From assembly GCA_904063045.1 (NCBI GenBank), contig CAJFCJ010000003.1, positions 1,116,001-1,180,000 on the forward strand: a stretch of 64,000 nucleotides of DNA. The letters are read 5' to 3'. Made by a program: the position numbers and the translations under genes. Source of the DNA: Dimorphilus gyrociliatus. Lineage: Eukaryota; Annelida; Polychaeta; Dinophilidae. Shown piece after piece: positions 1 through 12,800 of this stretch. Under the pieces are notes generated by a model, which was given only the letters and a program-made list of their open reading frames with translations, was not told where the DNA came from and made no database searches. Numbering within the stretch: the first letter of the stretch is position 1; each line of letters begins with the position of its first letter.

Positions 1-185
1 TATTTGAAAAATCTCAAAATTATTTTCAATCATTTTAGCTATTTTAAAACACTTCTAAAGAATTATTTTTAAAGTTTTGTATTGTCCATGATCGAAAAAT
101 TGTCACCACAAAATTAAATTTCATTGGTAACCAGTCTATTGATACTTAGAGGCTCTTGTTTCCTGTTCCGGTCGTCGTGTACAAA

Positions 186-1966
186 ATGCCCGTAAAGATA
201 TCTCTAGTTCTTCTATATTCTATGTTATACAGCTGTTCGGCTTTATATTTTCATATAGCCGAAACAGAGAAAAAATGTTTTATCGAGGAAGTTCCTGATG
301 AAACTATGATTGTCGGTAAGATTGTTAAGATTTCTATTAGATCTTTCGATCTCCAAATACGGCTTCCTTAAACATCACGTTCTTAAGGAATCTTTGCGAA
401 TTTTTATAATCTATGCCTTAATACTATGAGAGTCAATACAAGATTGACCCTTTTCCCTCCAAAATATCATTTGACAAACAAGTAAAATTTGCGCCATCTG
501 CATTTATATGAGAAGAAATTCAACGTGGATCAACAGATGACACAAGCATATGTTTTTACTTGACTATTCATATAATAATAACACTATTTCAGGTAAATAT
601 CGTGTTGAAATGTTTGATAAAAACCGTAATACATACGTGGAAACCGTTAGTGGACTGGGGATGCACGTTGTCATAACAGATCCCGAGCAGAAAGTTGTCC
701 TATCAAAAGTAAATGTTTTTTCATTTTTTCTTATTTATTAACAGGCAAATACAAAGTTCTAAGATTCGATAAGAACATAAACGATTTCGTTACAACAACA
801 ACTGGATTAGGAATGCACGTCGAAATCAAAGATCCTTCCGAATCAGTTGTATTGTCAAGGGTAAGGGAGAGGAATAAGTTGTAGAAAATATTTATATTCC
901 CTCCTTCTCTATCCGTAGCCTAGATTGATGGGTTGTGCAGAATTTTTTATTTATATTATTTATGGTTCGGTGTGGGTTACTTTGCATTCCTTTTTCCCGT
1001 ACAACGAATGTTAACGAATATCTTAGAGACCATAAGATATTTCAACAGATATTTTGCGTGTAGCAGGTTTTCAGTTGTTTTGAAAAACGAAAGTGTTCGT
1101 TTCATAAAAGATAGAAATTCTACATCGCCAATTTTTTTAATGATTTGCATTTATCACGATAAATAGAATATTTTAGTTAAAAAATGTAAATTTACAATAT
1201 AATGTTAAAATGTAGAAAGAGGGTGTACAGAGAAGAAAACCTTTATATGATAAGATTTATTGCACAGTTATAGTTAGTTTTTTAAACTTGCATGACCAAT
1301 TAGGAAATATTTATTTCTTTTATTTTAATTTCTTTGTAAATTAGCAACAGTTTAAAATAGTAAACAAACTATTAAATTATATTATAGCTTGTTTATTTTA
1401 ATTTACATTCAGTACGATAATTTAAAAAAAAGAAGAATAAATAAACCAGCATATTCCCTGTTTTTATTTGGTTTTGAGGAAAATTTATTCAAACTATTTT
1501 TAATCGAATGATGCAATTAGACATGTTTTACAAAATTTTTATATATCAATTTTTATCTCTTTAGACATACGCTTCCGAAGGCCGATTTACATTTACATCA
1601 CATTCGGCTGGAGAGCATACAATTTGCCTTCATAGTAATTCAACTGCTTGGTTTGGCGGTGGTCAACTACGTGTTCATTTGGATATTGAAATTGGCGAAC
1701 ATGCCAACGATTATCAACAAATTGCAGCTAAAGATAAACTAAGTGATTTAGAAACAAGAATTAGACAACTTTTGGATCAAGTAGAGCAAATAACTAAGGA
1801 GCAGAATTATCAACGTTATAGAGAAGAAAGATTTAGGCAAACTTCGGAATCAACTAATCAACGGGTTTTGTGGTGGTCCATTGCTCAAACTGTTATATTG
1901 TTGGGAACTGGATTTTGGCAAATGAGACATTTGAAAGGTTTCTTCGAAGCAAAAAAATTGGTGTGA
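186..1966 (+). CDS. TMED4: TMED4/9-type p24 cargo receptor, spliced, with two alternative copies of exon 2
   Basis: Coding exons: 186-315, then 593-708 or 745-860, then 1565-1966, giving 215 residues with either middle exon. Residues 1-19 form a signal peptide, followed by LYFHI and [10 protein letters not shown], the hallmark start of alpha-p24 GOLD domains. C31 and C103 are the expected disulfide pair. The last exon contains GEHANDY, a coiled-coil stretch, the [16 protein letters not shown] signature, one membrane span (about 183-202), FF at 208-209 and a C-terminal KKLV, which is a KKxx COPI retrieval signal. Known family role: cargo selection and vesicle formation between ER and Golgi. 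The spelling [10 protein letters not shown] fits TMED4 slightly better than TMED9, but an invertebrate gene may precede that split. The start is the ATG at 186, because the open frame upstream lacks an ATG. The intron at 861-1564 holds nothing else I recognise. Possible poly(A) signals lie near 2188-2202. Confidence 0.96.
593..708 (+). CDS. TMED4: TMED cassette exon 2a (first of two duplicated exons)
   Basis: A 116-bp exon preceded by an AG acceptor at 591-592 and followed by GTAAAT at 709. It enters after one base of a Gly codon and leaves at a codon boundary. It encodes residues 44-82 of the GOLD domain, starting [11 protein letters not shown] and containing GLGMHV and [10 protein letters not shown]. 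All of these are expected in p24-alpha proteins between the first cysteine and the YASEGRF segment. The downstream copy has exactly the same length and phases, so either one completes the protein. Confidence 0.92.
745..860 (+). CDS. TMED4: TMED cassette exon 2b (second of two duplicated exons)
   Basis: A 116-bp exon with acceptor TTAACAG ending at 744 and donor GTAAGG from 861. It begins [11 protein letters not shown] and contains [11 protein letters not shown] and VVLSR. By eye it matches exon 2a at a little over half of its 38 complete codons, including the invariant GLGMHV and DP. It shares the 1-to-0 phase pattern of 2a. Only 36 bp separate the two, which is very short for a spliceable intron. 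If 2a were joined to 2b, the second copy would be read out of frame and stop at its sixth codon (TAA). Confidence 0.92.
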
Positions 1967-2890
1967 AGTTGTTGAAATTATATTTATCTACTCATTCCTT
2001 CATATTTAGGTTTATTAAAGTTAATGAAATGATAATAGTGTCATGTCTCTCTCTTTCTCTATCTTTTTCTTTTTTTTTTTTCATTTTAAAAAAGGTAATT
2101 TGTACAAAAATATAACTGATAGAAAATTGTTTTGAAATATGAGAAAAGTAGATTTGAAAGACAGAACAATGAGGAATAATAATTATTAACTAATAAAATA
2201 AATGTAATAAAAAAGAAAGATGTTAGCCATATAGTTTGAAGGCTTGGTTATTTAGAATACGATAAAAAAAGTGTTGAAGAGTATCGAATAAGAAAAAAAG
2301 TTTTGTGTTAAATGTGAGTTAACTCTAGGACAAAATCAGGCCTACTGCAAAATGTAAAATGACCAAAAATGCTATTTTGCAAAAAGTAAACATGACTTGA
2401 TAATCACGTTGCTATGTGAACAGAGATATAGAGCTTTTGTTAAGGAGAATGATATTAAAAAAGACTATAAACAATTAACAATAGTCATTGCCATGATAAG
2501 GTTACGAAACCTACTTTCATTCTTACCAAATAGTGTGAAAGTGGAGCAAGTAGCCAATCGTCTTTCAATGAAAACACTATATTCATACGCGATTTGAATT
2601 TTTGAAAATTCCTATACATTTCCATCGTCATACATGCTTTTGAATTTAAGAGAGATCGGTAAACATCATTAAACACAATCTTGTCACATAACATCTGAAA
2701 TAAGCACAGAAATTTCGCCATATACATTGGAACTATTTTTGTTTCGGACTGCGTAGCAAAACTTGTAATTGGGCTCTGCTTGTAAACACAGTCTGGCAGT
2801 TTCTTTCTTCTTCACTGCAGAGAGTAATAAAGGTACGTTGTCAAACATCGAAATTTACGGAATAATTTTCAACTTGGCTTGAAATTAGTC
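1967..2890. other. Intergenic/UTR between TMED and PAIP2
   Basis: AT-rich. The first 250 bases probably hold the TMED 3' UTR, with a CT/T tract at 2046-2082 and overlapping AATAAA-like signals at 2188-2202. Sequence just upstream of 2891 should include the PAIP2 5' UTR. AGAGTAATAAAG followed by GTACGT near 2820-2838 could be a non-coding exon end, but this is not certain. Short open frames at 2397-2727 look like chance. Confidence 0.5.
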
Positions 2891-4042
2891 ATGCGCATAC
2901 CCGAAATAAAAGAGGAAACGGATTTTTCCGAATACGTTTGGATGGGGGAAGAGCTTGAGGAGTTCGACCGCAAAGTCGTAGCCGAGCTTGAAGAACAATA
3001 TGAAATGGAGGAAGAATTTGAAAAATTTTTAGAACAGCAAGTCGTTTATTATATCGACTTTGCCCTGGATGATGACGGAATTCCTTTGGCACAGGCAAGT
3101 ATTTTTCAATATTATAATTTCAAAAAATTGAAAATCAATCAATATAAAAGGTATTGAGAAAACAGCAGTCTATGTTTATAAAATATTTATAGTTTTGAAA
3201 GAATTGATATACACTAATTTAAGTATGCATCTTCCACTTTCTCTCATTTCTTGGTTTTCTTTTTTACCGTCTCTTATTTATTCCTATTCGATATTCTTAT
3301 TACTTCATATACATATGCATATGTATAAAGTATATATATTTATGAATATGTGTTTATATGCACTTATGCAAAACAATGGTAGCACCTGATTATTCGCATA
3401 GTTTTAGTAGATAGGCACAAAACCTAATTATTAATATACTGGCACGATGTATATGTATATGTATGTATGTATAAATCTATAAGTGGATGTAGAAGTCTTA
3501 CCAGACTAATAGAAACAGTATGGGCAAATCTAAATGAAAATAACATAAAATATCCCTTATCTATGATATTTAATTTATTACAGTATAAACTTGGAACGTA
3601 GGACAATTTCTAAGCGTTACATAGTGCAGACATTCAAAAGAACACCATGTACTCTATCAAACAGAGTATGTTTTAAAGTCGCATAATGTGAATTATAACA
3701 CGTATTAACTTTTTTTTTAATTCTAGCTGAATATTAGTTTCATAGGCTTTGATTTTTCTTATATATATATATATATAAATGTATATATTTCTATCCGTAT
3801 ACTGTTAGATTAAGACAATATTAAAGAGGTTAATCTATTTGTTATTTTACTGTTATTATATATTAGTATTTTTTTTCTGTTATAAACAGGTCCTTCGTTA
3901 CCTGGACGACCTTGTTCGAAACAGTAAACTCAATCCCAACGCACCGGAGTTTGTGCCCAAGAACTTTGTACAGATGGAAGAAGAAGAAGAAGTAGACGTA
4001 GAGGCGGAGTTCGGTGAAGATGAAGAAATTGTCGATAGATAG
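2891..4042 (+). CDS. PAIP2: PAIP2, polyadenylate-binding protein-interacting protein 2
   Basis: Two coding exons (2891-3094 and 3890-4042) give 118 residues, against about 127 in vertebrates. The N-terminal half is a very acidic helix-rich segment (FSEYVWMGEELEEFDRK, then EEEFEKFLEQQ), corresponding to the PAM1 region. The second exon carries the PAM2 motif SKLNPNAPEFVPK (about residues 80-92), which in this family binds the MLLE domain of poly(A)-binding protein. An acidic tail ends at DEEIVDR. Known role: PAIP2 displaces PABP from poly(A) and from eIF4G/PAIP1 and so represses translation in the cytoplasm. The ATG at 2891 is used because the open frame upstream lacks an earlier ATG. The protein frame requires the intron to start with GC (CAG then GCAAGT). 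Confidence 0.95.
3095..3889 (+). other. PAIP2: PAIP2 intron with an apparent GC-AG boundary
   Basis: Frame and homology require the first exon to end at CAG (3092-3094) and the second to start at GTC (3890). This makes the intron begin GCAAGT and end AACAG. A GC donor in the context CAG/GCAAGT is the usual form of the minor GC-AG class. The only nearby GT (3099) would leave the wrong phase. The intron is AT-rich, with TA and TATG microsatellite stretches at 3305-3350, 3448-3475 and 3760-3777. Confidence 0.8.
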
Positions 4043-6000
4043 ATACCCTTAAACCTTTTAGCATCAACCCCTGGACAAAATGAATATGCAAAAGTGACTT
4101 TTTCTGCATACTCGTTTTATAATACTTGAAGACGATCGACGTTTTGTTCTCTTTGACTGTAGCCGCCAACTGTAGTGGAAATTTTATCTAGTTTACCCAG
4201 TCTTTTTTGCGTAGAGAGTGTACAAATTCTATTTTTTTCGACTGTGATTCGGAAAGAAAACAAAACAATCGCGGATCTTTATATTATTATATATGTATTT
4301 GTTTTTCTTATATTCTCGAAAACCGGCCTTTGTCCTCAGGACTGGTATACGTGTTACATTTCTTATTACGGCTTTATTTCTCCCGCTCCTACTCTACTTA
4401 TTTTTTTAAATAACTAAAAAAAAGAAGTTTTCCCAAATTTAGATTTTTTTCCACCTACATTTTTTTCCTCTCTTTTATTTAATTATTACTTTATAATTAT
4501 TATATATACATATATATATTTTTAAATTATCATTCACTTTATATATACTGCAATGAAAAAAATTATACTGCAATTTTTCAAGGTTGTTTACAGATCAGTG
4601 TTACTCCTTTTTTTTGTCCTATTAGGCCTACTTCCGACATATCGCTACTCTTCAATAATTCATTCTGGCTTATCTAGGCACTGAATTTTTATCTAATCTG
4701 TGACCGTTGTACAATTTTTTCCCCTAAAATCTTCAATAGAAAATTGAATCTCTGCGGTAGTAGGATAAAAATTTACCGGCACAAAAACAACATGTATATC
4801 CTGTAGGGTATATATTTATATATATATACTGCGTATAGGACTAATTTCTAATCGATAGCCTCAACTAGTAAATGATCATATTTTGTTTACGAATAACGTT
4901 ATTGTTGTCGCAAAGCTAGATGATTTTAGGGCATTTTAAGTGAAAAAAGTCCTATAAATTCTGACTGAATAGGTCAATATCCTCTTCTATACTGATAGGC
5001 ATAAATCTAGTTCTATTTTTTCCTTTTTAGTAATAAACATTAAAAATCTTCTCATTTCATAGATAGATTCTTTCAGAGAGTTTGAATAAAATGTATGCCT
5101 ACATTACAGAGGAAACATTGTAGACTATACGTACAGTATATCTACGCGGTATTTTATACAGCTCATATTATATCAATTGTAGACTTATACTATGTAAAAT
5201 ATTATTATATATGCAAGTTTTTATAATCCATTTTCAACCATATATTTATATAAGCAGAACATTATCAAGATAACCTTGAACTAACTTCAAAGCTTAATAT
5301 TTGTCGATTGTTTCGTAATAGCTCGTTGATATAGTTTCTATAAATAAATAGTATAGGCTTTCTTCAAAAGATTCTCCCGTCTTTGAGAAATTAGTAGAAA
5401 AGTCTCCTTTATAAGCATTTACCTTCATTTCCTCTCTTTCTATCCTCTATTTTATCTTTATTACAATATTTCTTCCCTGCCTGCCCAACTTTTTTTGTCA
5501 GTCGTAGTAGTAGTAGTAGTAGTATAGGGAAATTTTCAAATAAAACAATTACTTCTATCCATTTTGAAGAGCCTTAAATAAAAAAAAGATAGACTTCCTT
5601 AACTAATCATAAAATAGACAAACGTATTTCGCAATTACGTAGGCGACAATAAACGTTACATATTCTCTTCAAATTGTGATAAGTAAGTTTCACATAAAGA
5701 AAACAAATTTTCATTGTTAGACTAATTAAAAATCAATGAAATAATATAGATTATTATAGTATGACTATAAAAGAAATTGTCCTAATAATTCTATTTTTCT
5801 CCCCTTATTCTATAAATCTCTGCTAATCATATTGATACAAGAATTAAACACATTAATAGTTAAATGTATGTATATTTAAGTAGTAGTATTGTTGAAGATA
5901 GTAAATATTCTTTGTTATATAATTAAAATTACAATTACTTCAAATTTTTCATTAACTGACTGAAATCAGGTGGTGAGACAAGATTAAATAAGGGAGAAGA
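4043..6000. other. PAIP2 3' UTR and intergenic sequence
   Basis: No coding signal. AT-rich with several AATAAA hexamers (for example near 5033 and 5091) that could end the PAIP2 transcript. A (GTA)n microsatellite lies at 5503-5524. The stretch just before 6001 has a weak acceptor-like AATCAG (5964-5969), which leaves open a non-coding first exon for the lectin gene downstream. Confidence 0.4.
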
Positions 6001-6831
6001 ATGTTCATCTATACGTTATATAGTTTACTTTTCCTAACATTAGGAAATATTGCCTTACAAGTGCCCTCTTGGCAAAGGACTAAATTTCGTAATTTCGCTT
6101 ATACAAGTCAAGAGCAAGTATTATCTTATCCAAGAAATATGGAGATTTTTAGTATTAAAGCTCGTAGTAAAATATATTGTTTAAGTTCTTGTTTAAATGA
6201 ACCAAGATGCGATTTAGTTATTTATTTAAAATCAAAAAGATGCTTATACTATCCAGATGATAATTTTATTGATGATTCCAGTAGGATATATGAAAAATCG
6301 TGGTTAATTAAAAGAACTAATAGTGTTGATTCTATTGTTTACGGTGACAAATTTTCTAAATTGTGCACAACTTGTTCAAACGATAAGAAATGTTTTTTAA
6401 GTGATTTTTCAATTGAATGTCGTAAAACTTGTCCTAAGCATTTTGTTTATAATTTAAAATTATCGCTATGCTTTTATAAATCTAAGACATTTGAGACTGC
6501 TCACCAATACGAAATTAAAGATAAATGTATTGGAAAACACCCAAATGCTACAACGCTATATTTCAAGAAGAAGGAAGATTTTATTACGGCTATAAAATCA
6601 TTAGAATTATCAGCAGTGTTTAATTATTGGATTGGTTTGAACAATGACAATAAGCAACGTTCTCTTCGATGGGAGAAAAATAACTTAAAGGTAACATTTT
6701 GTAATTTCAAGAAGAAAGTAAAATCAAAATATTATGTTTCGATCGAGCCTAATGGAGAATGGGATAATGATAGCTTCTCAGAGCGGAATCACTACATATG
6801 TCAGTTAAAAGCCTATTCACCGAACGAATAG
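6001..6831 (+). CDS. Intronless secreted protein with PAN-like and C-type-lectin-like domains
   Basis: A 276-residue open frame starting with a clear signal peptide (about residues 1-20). Residues 55-105 look like a PAN/apple-type module, with C60, C64, C70 and C81 in the pattern C-x3-C-x5-C-x10-C. Residues 115-143 form a small cysteine-rich linker. Residues 144-268 fit a C-type-lectin-like domain: CPKHFVY at 144-150, C157, C176, WIGLN at 210-214, C234, WDND at 254-257 and YICQ at 265-268. The cysteine normally found just after the WND position is absent, so one conserved disulfide may be missing. EPN occurs at 249-251 immediately before GEWDND, closer than the usual EPN-to-WND spacing. Likely an extracellular binding or recognition protein, with no membrane anchor visible. 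Its single exon contrasts with the spliced neighbours. Confidence 0.8.
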   Translation: MFIYTLYSLLFLTLGNIALQVPSWQRTKFRNFAYTSQEQVLSYPRNMEIFSIKARSKIYCLSSCLNEPRCDLVIYLKSKRCLYYPDDNFIDDSSRIYEKSWLIKRTNSVDSIVYGDKFSKLCTTCSNDKKCFLSDFSIECRKTCPKHFVYNLKLSLCFYKSKTFETAHQYEIKDKCIGKHPNATTLYFKKKEDFITAIKSLELSAVFNYWIGLNNDNKQRSLRWEKNNLKVTFCNFKKKVKSKYYVSIEPNGEWDNDSFSERNHYICQLKAYSPNE

Positions 6832-9800
6832 TAAAGATATATTTTGTTTCTTTTTATGGATTCTTTAATTCTTTAAATATATCTATGTTGATAAATCACA
6901 CCCAAAATGTCAATAGATGATGTATATATCAAATCTCGGTTGGTGTATAGTATCTTCATTTTCATCGTGCACAGTTTATAACATACAATATTATATTTAT
7001 ATACAATCTCTTATAGAGGTTAAGGCTAATTTTTTCAACTTCATTATTCAATAATAAGTTCAATGTTGTTTGGAAGAACAATATAAAGAGAAATTTTTCC
7101 ATGATAAAAAATGCAGTATAATTGATATTTTTAAAGCTCTTTTTTAGTAGTTGACAAGCAGTTTCTATTTTATAACAATTTTGCAAAATGAATGAGGAAG
7201 ACAAGAAAACCTAAACAATAGTTTTTGTAACGATTGAAAGAAAATTATTTTAATGTTCTCTTTAATTCTCTGCTTCTCTCTCGATCTTTCTTTCAATCAT
7301 TTGCATATAATAATAATAAATCTATATTAAGCGTTTAATTAAATGAGTATTATGAAATGGAAAAAAGTGGGCGGAAAATATGATAAAGAAAACATTGTAG
7401 AAAGAAAAAGACGGATAGAAATCATGATTAAAGGTTATACTGTATAATTGCTTTTTCTATTAATATTTCTTGAATTTATATGAATGGCATGCTAATAAAT
7501 TAGATTTAAAGACTTAAAGGCTATACTTATGTTTAAAATGTAGCAAGTTTTAAAGATTATTTTTACTTAAATAGCTCGCTCAATGTCAACTTTCAAAAGA
7601 TTTTATATACAAGTACATATAGCAAAGCTATATACTGACATATGTATAAGTTTATATTAAAAAAATTGACATATGAACTAAAGATAAATATGAATAAAAA
7701 ACAAGACAAGAGAACGAAAGAGAGAAAATACTGTATATACAGTATACTGTATAAGATAAACAGTATGAGCGGTAGAAAACACCCACTGGCGTCTAATTAA
7801 ACTGTATAATTTCTAATCTTCCCTTTCATTTCATGATATTGATTTCTAATATTTATGAAGTAAAATAGAGTAAATTGTTTTAATATGAAGTTTTCTATTT
7901 GATTTTTTTCTTCAATAAATAAAAAAAGAAGGAAGGAAGGAAGGAAGGAAAAATCTAATTATATTGATTTAAAATTTTCCATATTAATAGATGTCAAATA
8001 CAAATATGTACTTTTGATTCTATATATACTTCTAGGGTGGGAGAGATATAAAAATTTTATCTTTATTAGCCGAATAAAGGAAATTATATAGTTGATAAAT
8101 ATAAAACAATTAATTAATCAAGTAAGTGATTTAGACTACTGTTAATGTTAAATTATATATTGTATCAATAAAGTATATACGTGTATATACTAATATATAT
8201 ATATATATACATTTACCACTTAAACCTATAATCTTTCTTCTATAAATACACATTTTTTATTAAAAAATTTATCGGAATATTAAAAAAGTCAATTTATCAT
8301 AGAAATATTTCCTTATTTATTTTTTTATTTTATAAGAAATTTATTGAATTTAAATAAAATACTTTATAATATTAAGATGGGTTAATCCTCTTTTTTTTTT
8401 ATTATTATTTTTCTTTAGACTGTCAATATGGCGTTTATTGATTGATGAAAAAAAATTGTTCTTTTCCTCTAAGTTATCGATTGTCGTAAATGATAAAAAA
8501 AAAAAAACAGAAGAAAACAAATGAATTACGCTCTAGCATTGTACTTTTATATTGTTTTTTTTTTCTTTTTCCTTTATACCATATCTCTGTCATTTATTCT
8601 TCTTTCTGTATAAATAAAGGTTAACAATTATCGTTAAACTGTAGCAATTTATATAACATAATATATAATTTGTACTTGTTAATTCAAGTAAATTATTATC
8701 GTTTCAGTGAGTATTAAGCTCTTTTTTTTTCTATTTAGGCTTTATAACTTATAATATAGTCTTTTTTAATAAATAGTATTTAGGTAGTTATTTTTCTTCT
8801 ATATAATAAATAGTAACTGTTACAGAGAATATTATATATTTACATAATAAATATATATTCTTTTATTCTATAAATTTGCTTTTTTTCGTTCATATAGTTA
8901 TACTAATATATACTGCATATATCTAGATAGAGAGATAGAGAGAGAGAGATGTATTTCGTCATATCGTGTGTAAAATTAACAATCAAGTTAACTAAAAAAT
9001 AAAAATGTACTAAATAATTAAAATTCCAGATGAACATCCTTAACAAACATCCTATTTTTTTGTAATAGTTTTCTTTTATATATTTATCCAACTGATTGTT
9101 TTATAGTCTCTTAAGAGTTTTATACAGTAAATATATATATATATTATTGGAATATAAAGTACCATAAAATTTTAGCTCATGGAATAAATCTATAAATCTG
9201 AAGGGAAAGGATTTTATCTGCACTTGATGCTAACAATAAGAATTTCTTTCTTTCTTCAAAGAAAATGACCTAGTATTAATGTATATACTAATATATATAT
9301 TTTGTATAAAGCAAGTATAATATATAATAATTATAGAATTGCTCTATGTAGACGCTCGTGTAAATCTTGATCTTGGGTACATTGCAAGTTCATCTTGTTT
9401 AGAGTCGCTTGTATAATTAAATGGATATAGTACTTGAGAGATATTATTTATAATAGCTTTAACTATTTAGCTGGTAAAAATTTAATTCATCCAAAAGTAA
9501 CTGTTTATTAAATAGACTAATTAAAAATGAAGTTTTACTATTACTCTAGCAACGTAATGATATGAATATTTAATAATATATCACTTAAAATACTAATTTC
9601 TTTGTTTATATCTACATTTGCTCTAATACAGGTTATTTAAAGTTACATATTTTTTTAAAAGATTAAGCTGGATGATTCTTATCTTAATACGACTTATCAA
9701 TAGTGTCTTCTAGGCTCAAAACAAATATACGATACAACATTTTTTTATTTCCCCTATATTAAGTAGTACAGCTTAATTTAATCTGTCTCAGATAGAGGGC

Positions 9801-12800
9801 GATAGTAGTACTAAATTGTAAAAGAAACAAAATACCTATAAATACTATCCACACAATATAGGTAAACGTTCGATATCTGGGGTTTTTAATTATTTCATTT
9901 ATTGATCCTTAAGAATTCTTAATAGAATGTACTACATTTAGACTAAGAATAAATTTTCCGTATCTATCTATACATTTATATGAATATGGTCATTTTACTG
10001 GGTCTTCCGTTAGCCTAGTTAGTTTCGTAGGTTACTTTTTTTTTCACAGAAAAGATACTTTTCGCAAGTAGTGTTCTTATGGGATACGTTATACTAGACA
10101 TTGTACAGTGTAGTATGAAAGACGCTCTTACTTTTTCATTTTATCCTAAAGATTACTATTTATTGCTTTTAAATTACCATTTCAAAGCGTCTATTTTGCA
10201 CCGAAGCCACTTTACTTTATATTTTCTTACTCTTTGCGTCGCTTTCCAAAAAAATTGTAGACAGGAAACGATACTTTTCAATAATATTTTATAATACAAG
10301 CGTTCATAATGAAAATGTACTATTGTTTACATTTACTCCTGTAATACAAGTATAGTTGATTTTCTAACTATTCAAATATAAATATTGTTTACAAACAAGC
10401 AGGATATATGAAAATGTTAACATTTCTTGTTAAACCATTTAGCGTTTTAAGTAAGAGTTCATCGTTGATTAAATTACTCATAATTTTCAATTGTTCTTCT
10501 ATGTGTTATCATCTCTTTCTTATGTTATTAATATTGTCAATAACATATCAAGTTCTCACTTTTTTGTTTATGCTATTCGATCAATGAATATAAACATTAC
10601 AAATTTTCTCTTTATCACACTCCATCCTACTAACTATATGATATTAGGACTGCCAACTCTGTTCACTAATGATGTTCAACGTCTTATATAAATCTGATCA
10701 GCCGTACGTACATATTTCATAAGGATAAGCTCTTTCTTTAAAATCAATATTATTCAAGTACTACTAAGTTATTTAAGCCTTTGCATATTCAGTAGGATCC
10801 ATATTTGATATAGCTTTTTTAAAAAGCATATATTCACAGGAATTGGAAGATAGTTTGTGGTCGTACATTCTTGAATTTCTTTCTGAATACACTTTTCAGT
10901 TCTGATAGCTGCAATCCTTTTGCACAGTAATGGACTTGATAGGACAATGTTCTTATGACCTTATCTTTAAGAAACTTTTAGAAGTATTTCCTCTATCCGT
11001 ATTAGCCTATTAGCCTAGTGTAACAAATTAATTGAATTATACCTAATGAATGATATAAGCTGGATGATTATTTTATCTATTTTATAACAACATATATACA
11101 TAGATGTATTGAATAAGATCTATTGAAAACGGTAAGATATATGCATATCATGCATAAAACACTGTATCTTGCTTATATACTATACTTTCTATAGTTAGCT
11201 GTGTATTGCAATCGTCGGTTTTATAATAAAGTCTTTTAATTGATTACAACTGCTAGTTAGACGTTGAAATAAAAAACAGGACGTTTTAACATAATGGATT
11301 AGCGATCTCTTTATTTCAATACGATTTATTGTTCTTTGGACAGATAGTATTCATTATTTATAATAAAATATATATTTTCTTATTTTTTTCTTGATATATA
11401 GTCATGTAAGCGAACCTATTATCTTCACTGTATAGGTCTTATTATAAAGAAACTCTATAAACGTTATATTTGTTTGTTTTACTATTCAAAAAAAAGTGTC
11501 AATATAAATCTTTTTTAATATAAAAAGAAGAGAGAAATTCTCTTATATTAAAGATTAAACAGAATATTATTTTTCAAGAAATGTATAATAATCCCGTTTT
11601 AGAATTATCTAGTAGTCTAGTTAAAAAATAGTGCTTACTAGGATTGATCTATTATTAATCAATGGTTAAATAAAGAACGTAAATAGAACAATTATTATAC
11701 TGAACTCTATTATACAATATGACAAAGTATATCATATGAAATATGCGCATTTTTTATTTTGCAAAATGACAAGACCTTTATCTAAATTATGAGACAGAGA
11801 AAGAAAAAAAATTCCAACTTTCTCTTCCTGTAATATTATAAAAAGAAGTCATTCTCGTCTGTAATCCAAGATAATTATTATGAAATATTATAGAGAAATT
11901 TTTATTATTCTATACTAGCTTAGAACAATATTATGTCACTTAAAGTTCAATTTTTGAAGATTATATAGAAAAGCTGTATATTAATCAGTCTATAATATAC
12001 AATAAAAGATATTAAATAAGGAAATATGTTGTATTTATTATATTTAAGAATAAAAAAATATGTAATAATTATTAATGTCCTTAAAGTTTTCATCCAGGTA
12101 ATTAATTATCTAACCTTGAGAAGGAGATTAAGAAGAAAAGAGGGAGAAATACAATGAAAATTGATTTCTTTAGTACTTAATTTAATTCTTTTACCTACCT
12201 TTGTCTTTTGCTTCTAACTTCGTTGTGTGCATATGTATTTATGTGTATGTATGTATGTATGCATGTATGTATGCATGTATGTATGAATGTATATACTGTA
12301 CATATGTTTGTATATATACATCTCTCTCTCTGTCTCTCTCTCTTCTATTTCTCTCGTCAATTTCACAATACATCAATATATCCATATCATTTTCTATTGT
12401 CTTAGTTGATATCAATACGATATATGTATTTATATAGTATGACTAATGTTAATGAATTAATACTAACTCCAATCTACAATTGCTAATTACCATAAACTAT
12501 TATTATTTTCATTTATACTGTATATAAAGTATCTATTTGATTTAGTTTCTTTAAACGTTTATTTGCAAAAATTAAATGATAATAAAATAGAATTAAAGTG
12601 ACTTTTATCATTCTGTTTTGTTTTTTTTTTTAAAAAAACAAAACGAACCAGAAACAAATACATTCAATTTTTTACAAGTAATCGATCACCACCTTTTCTC
12701 TTTTCCTTTTTATTTTTAATATATTCTGCCGATGATTTACTTTTGAGCATTCAATGGTTATAAAAAAATATTGTTATTTTAATAGTTTTTGTCTATCGTC

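Noticed and set aside
3099-3104. GT donor at 3099 as the normal PAIP2 splice site
   Set aside because: It would leave the wrong phase for the PAM2-encoding exon. The GC donor at 3095 restores the frame.
12201-12437. Cysteine- and tyrosine-rich 78-codon frame
   Set aside because: Translation of a TGTA/TGCA microsatellite.
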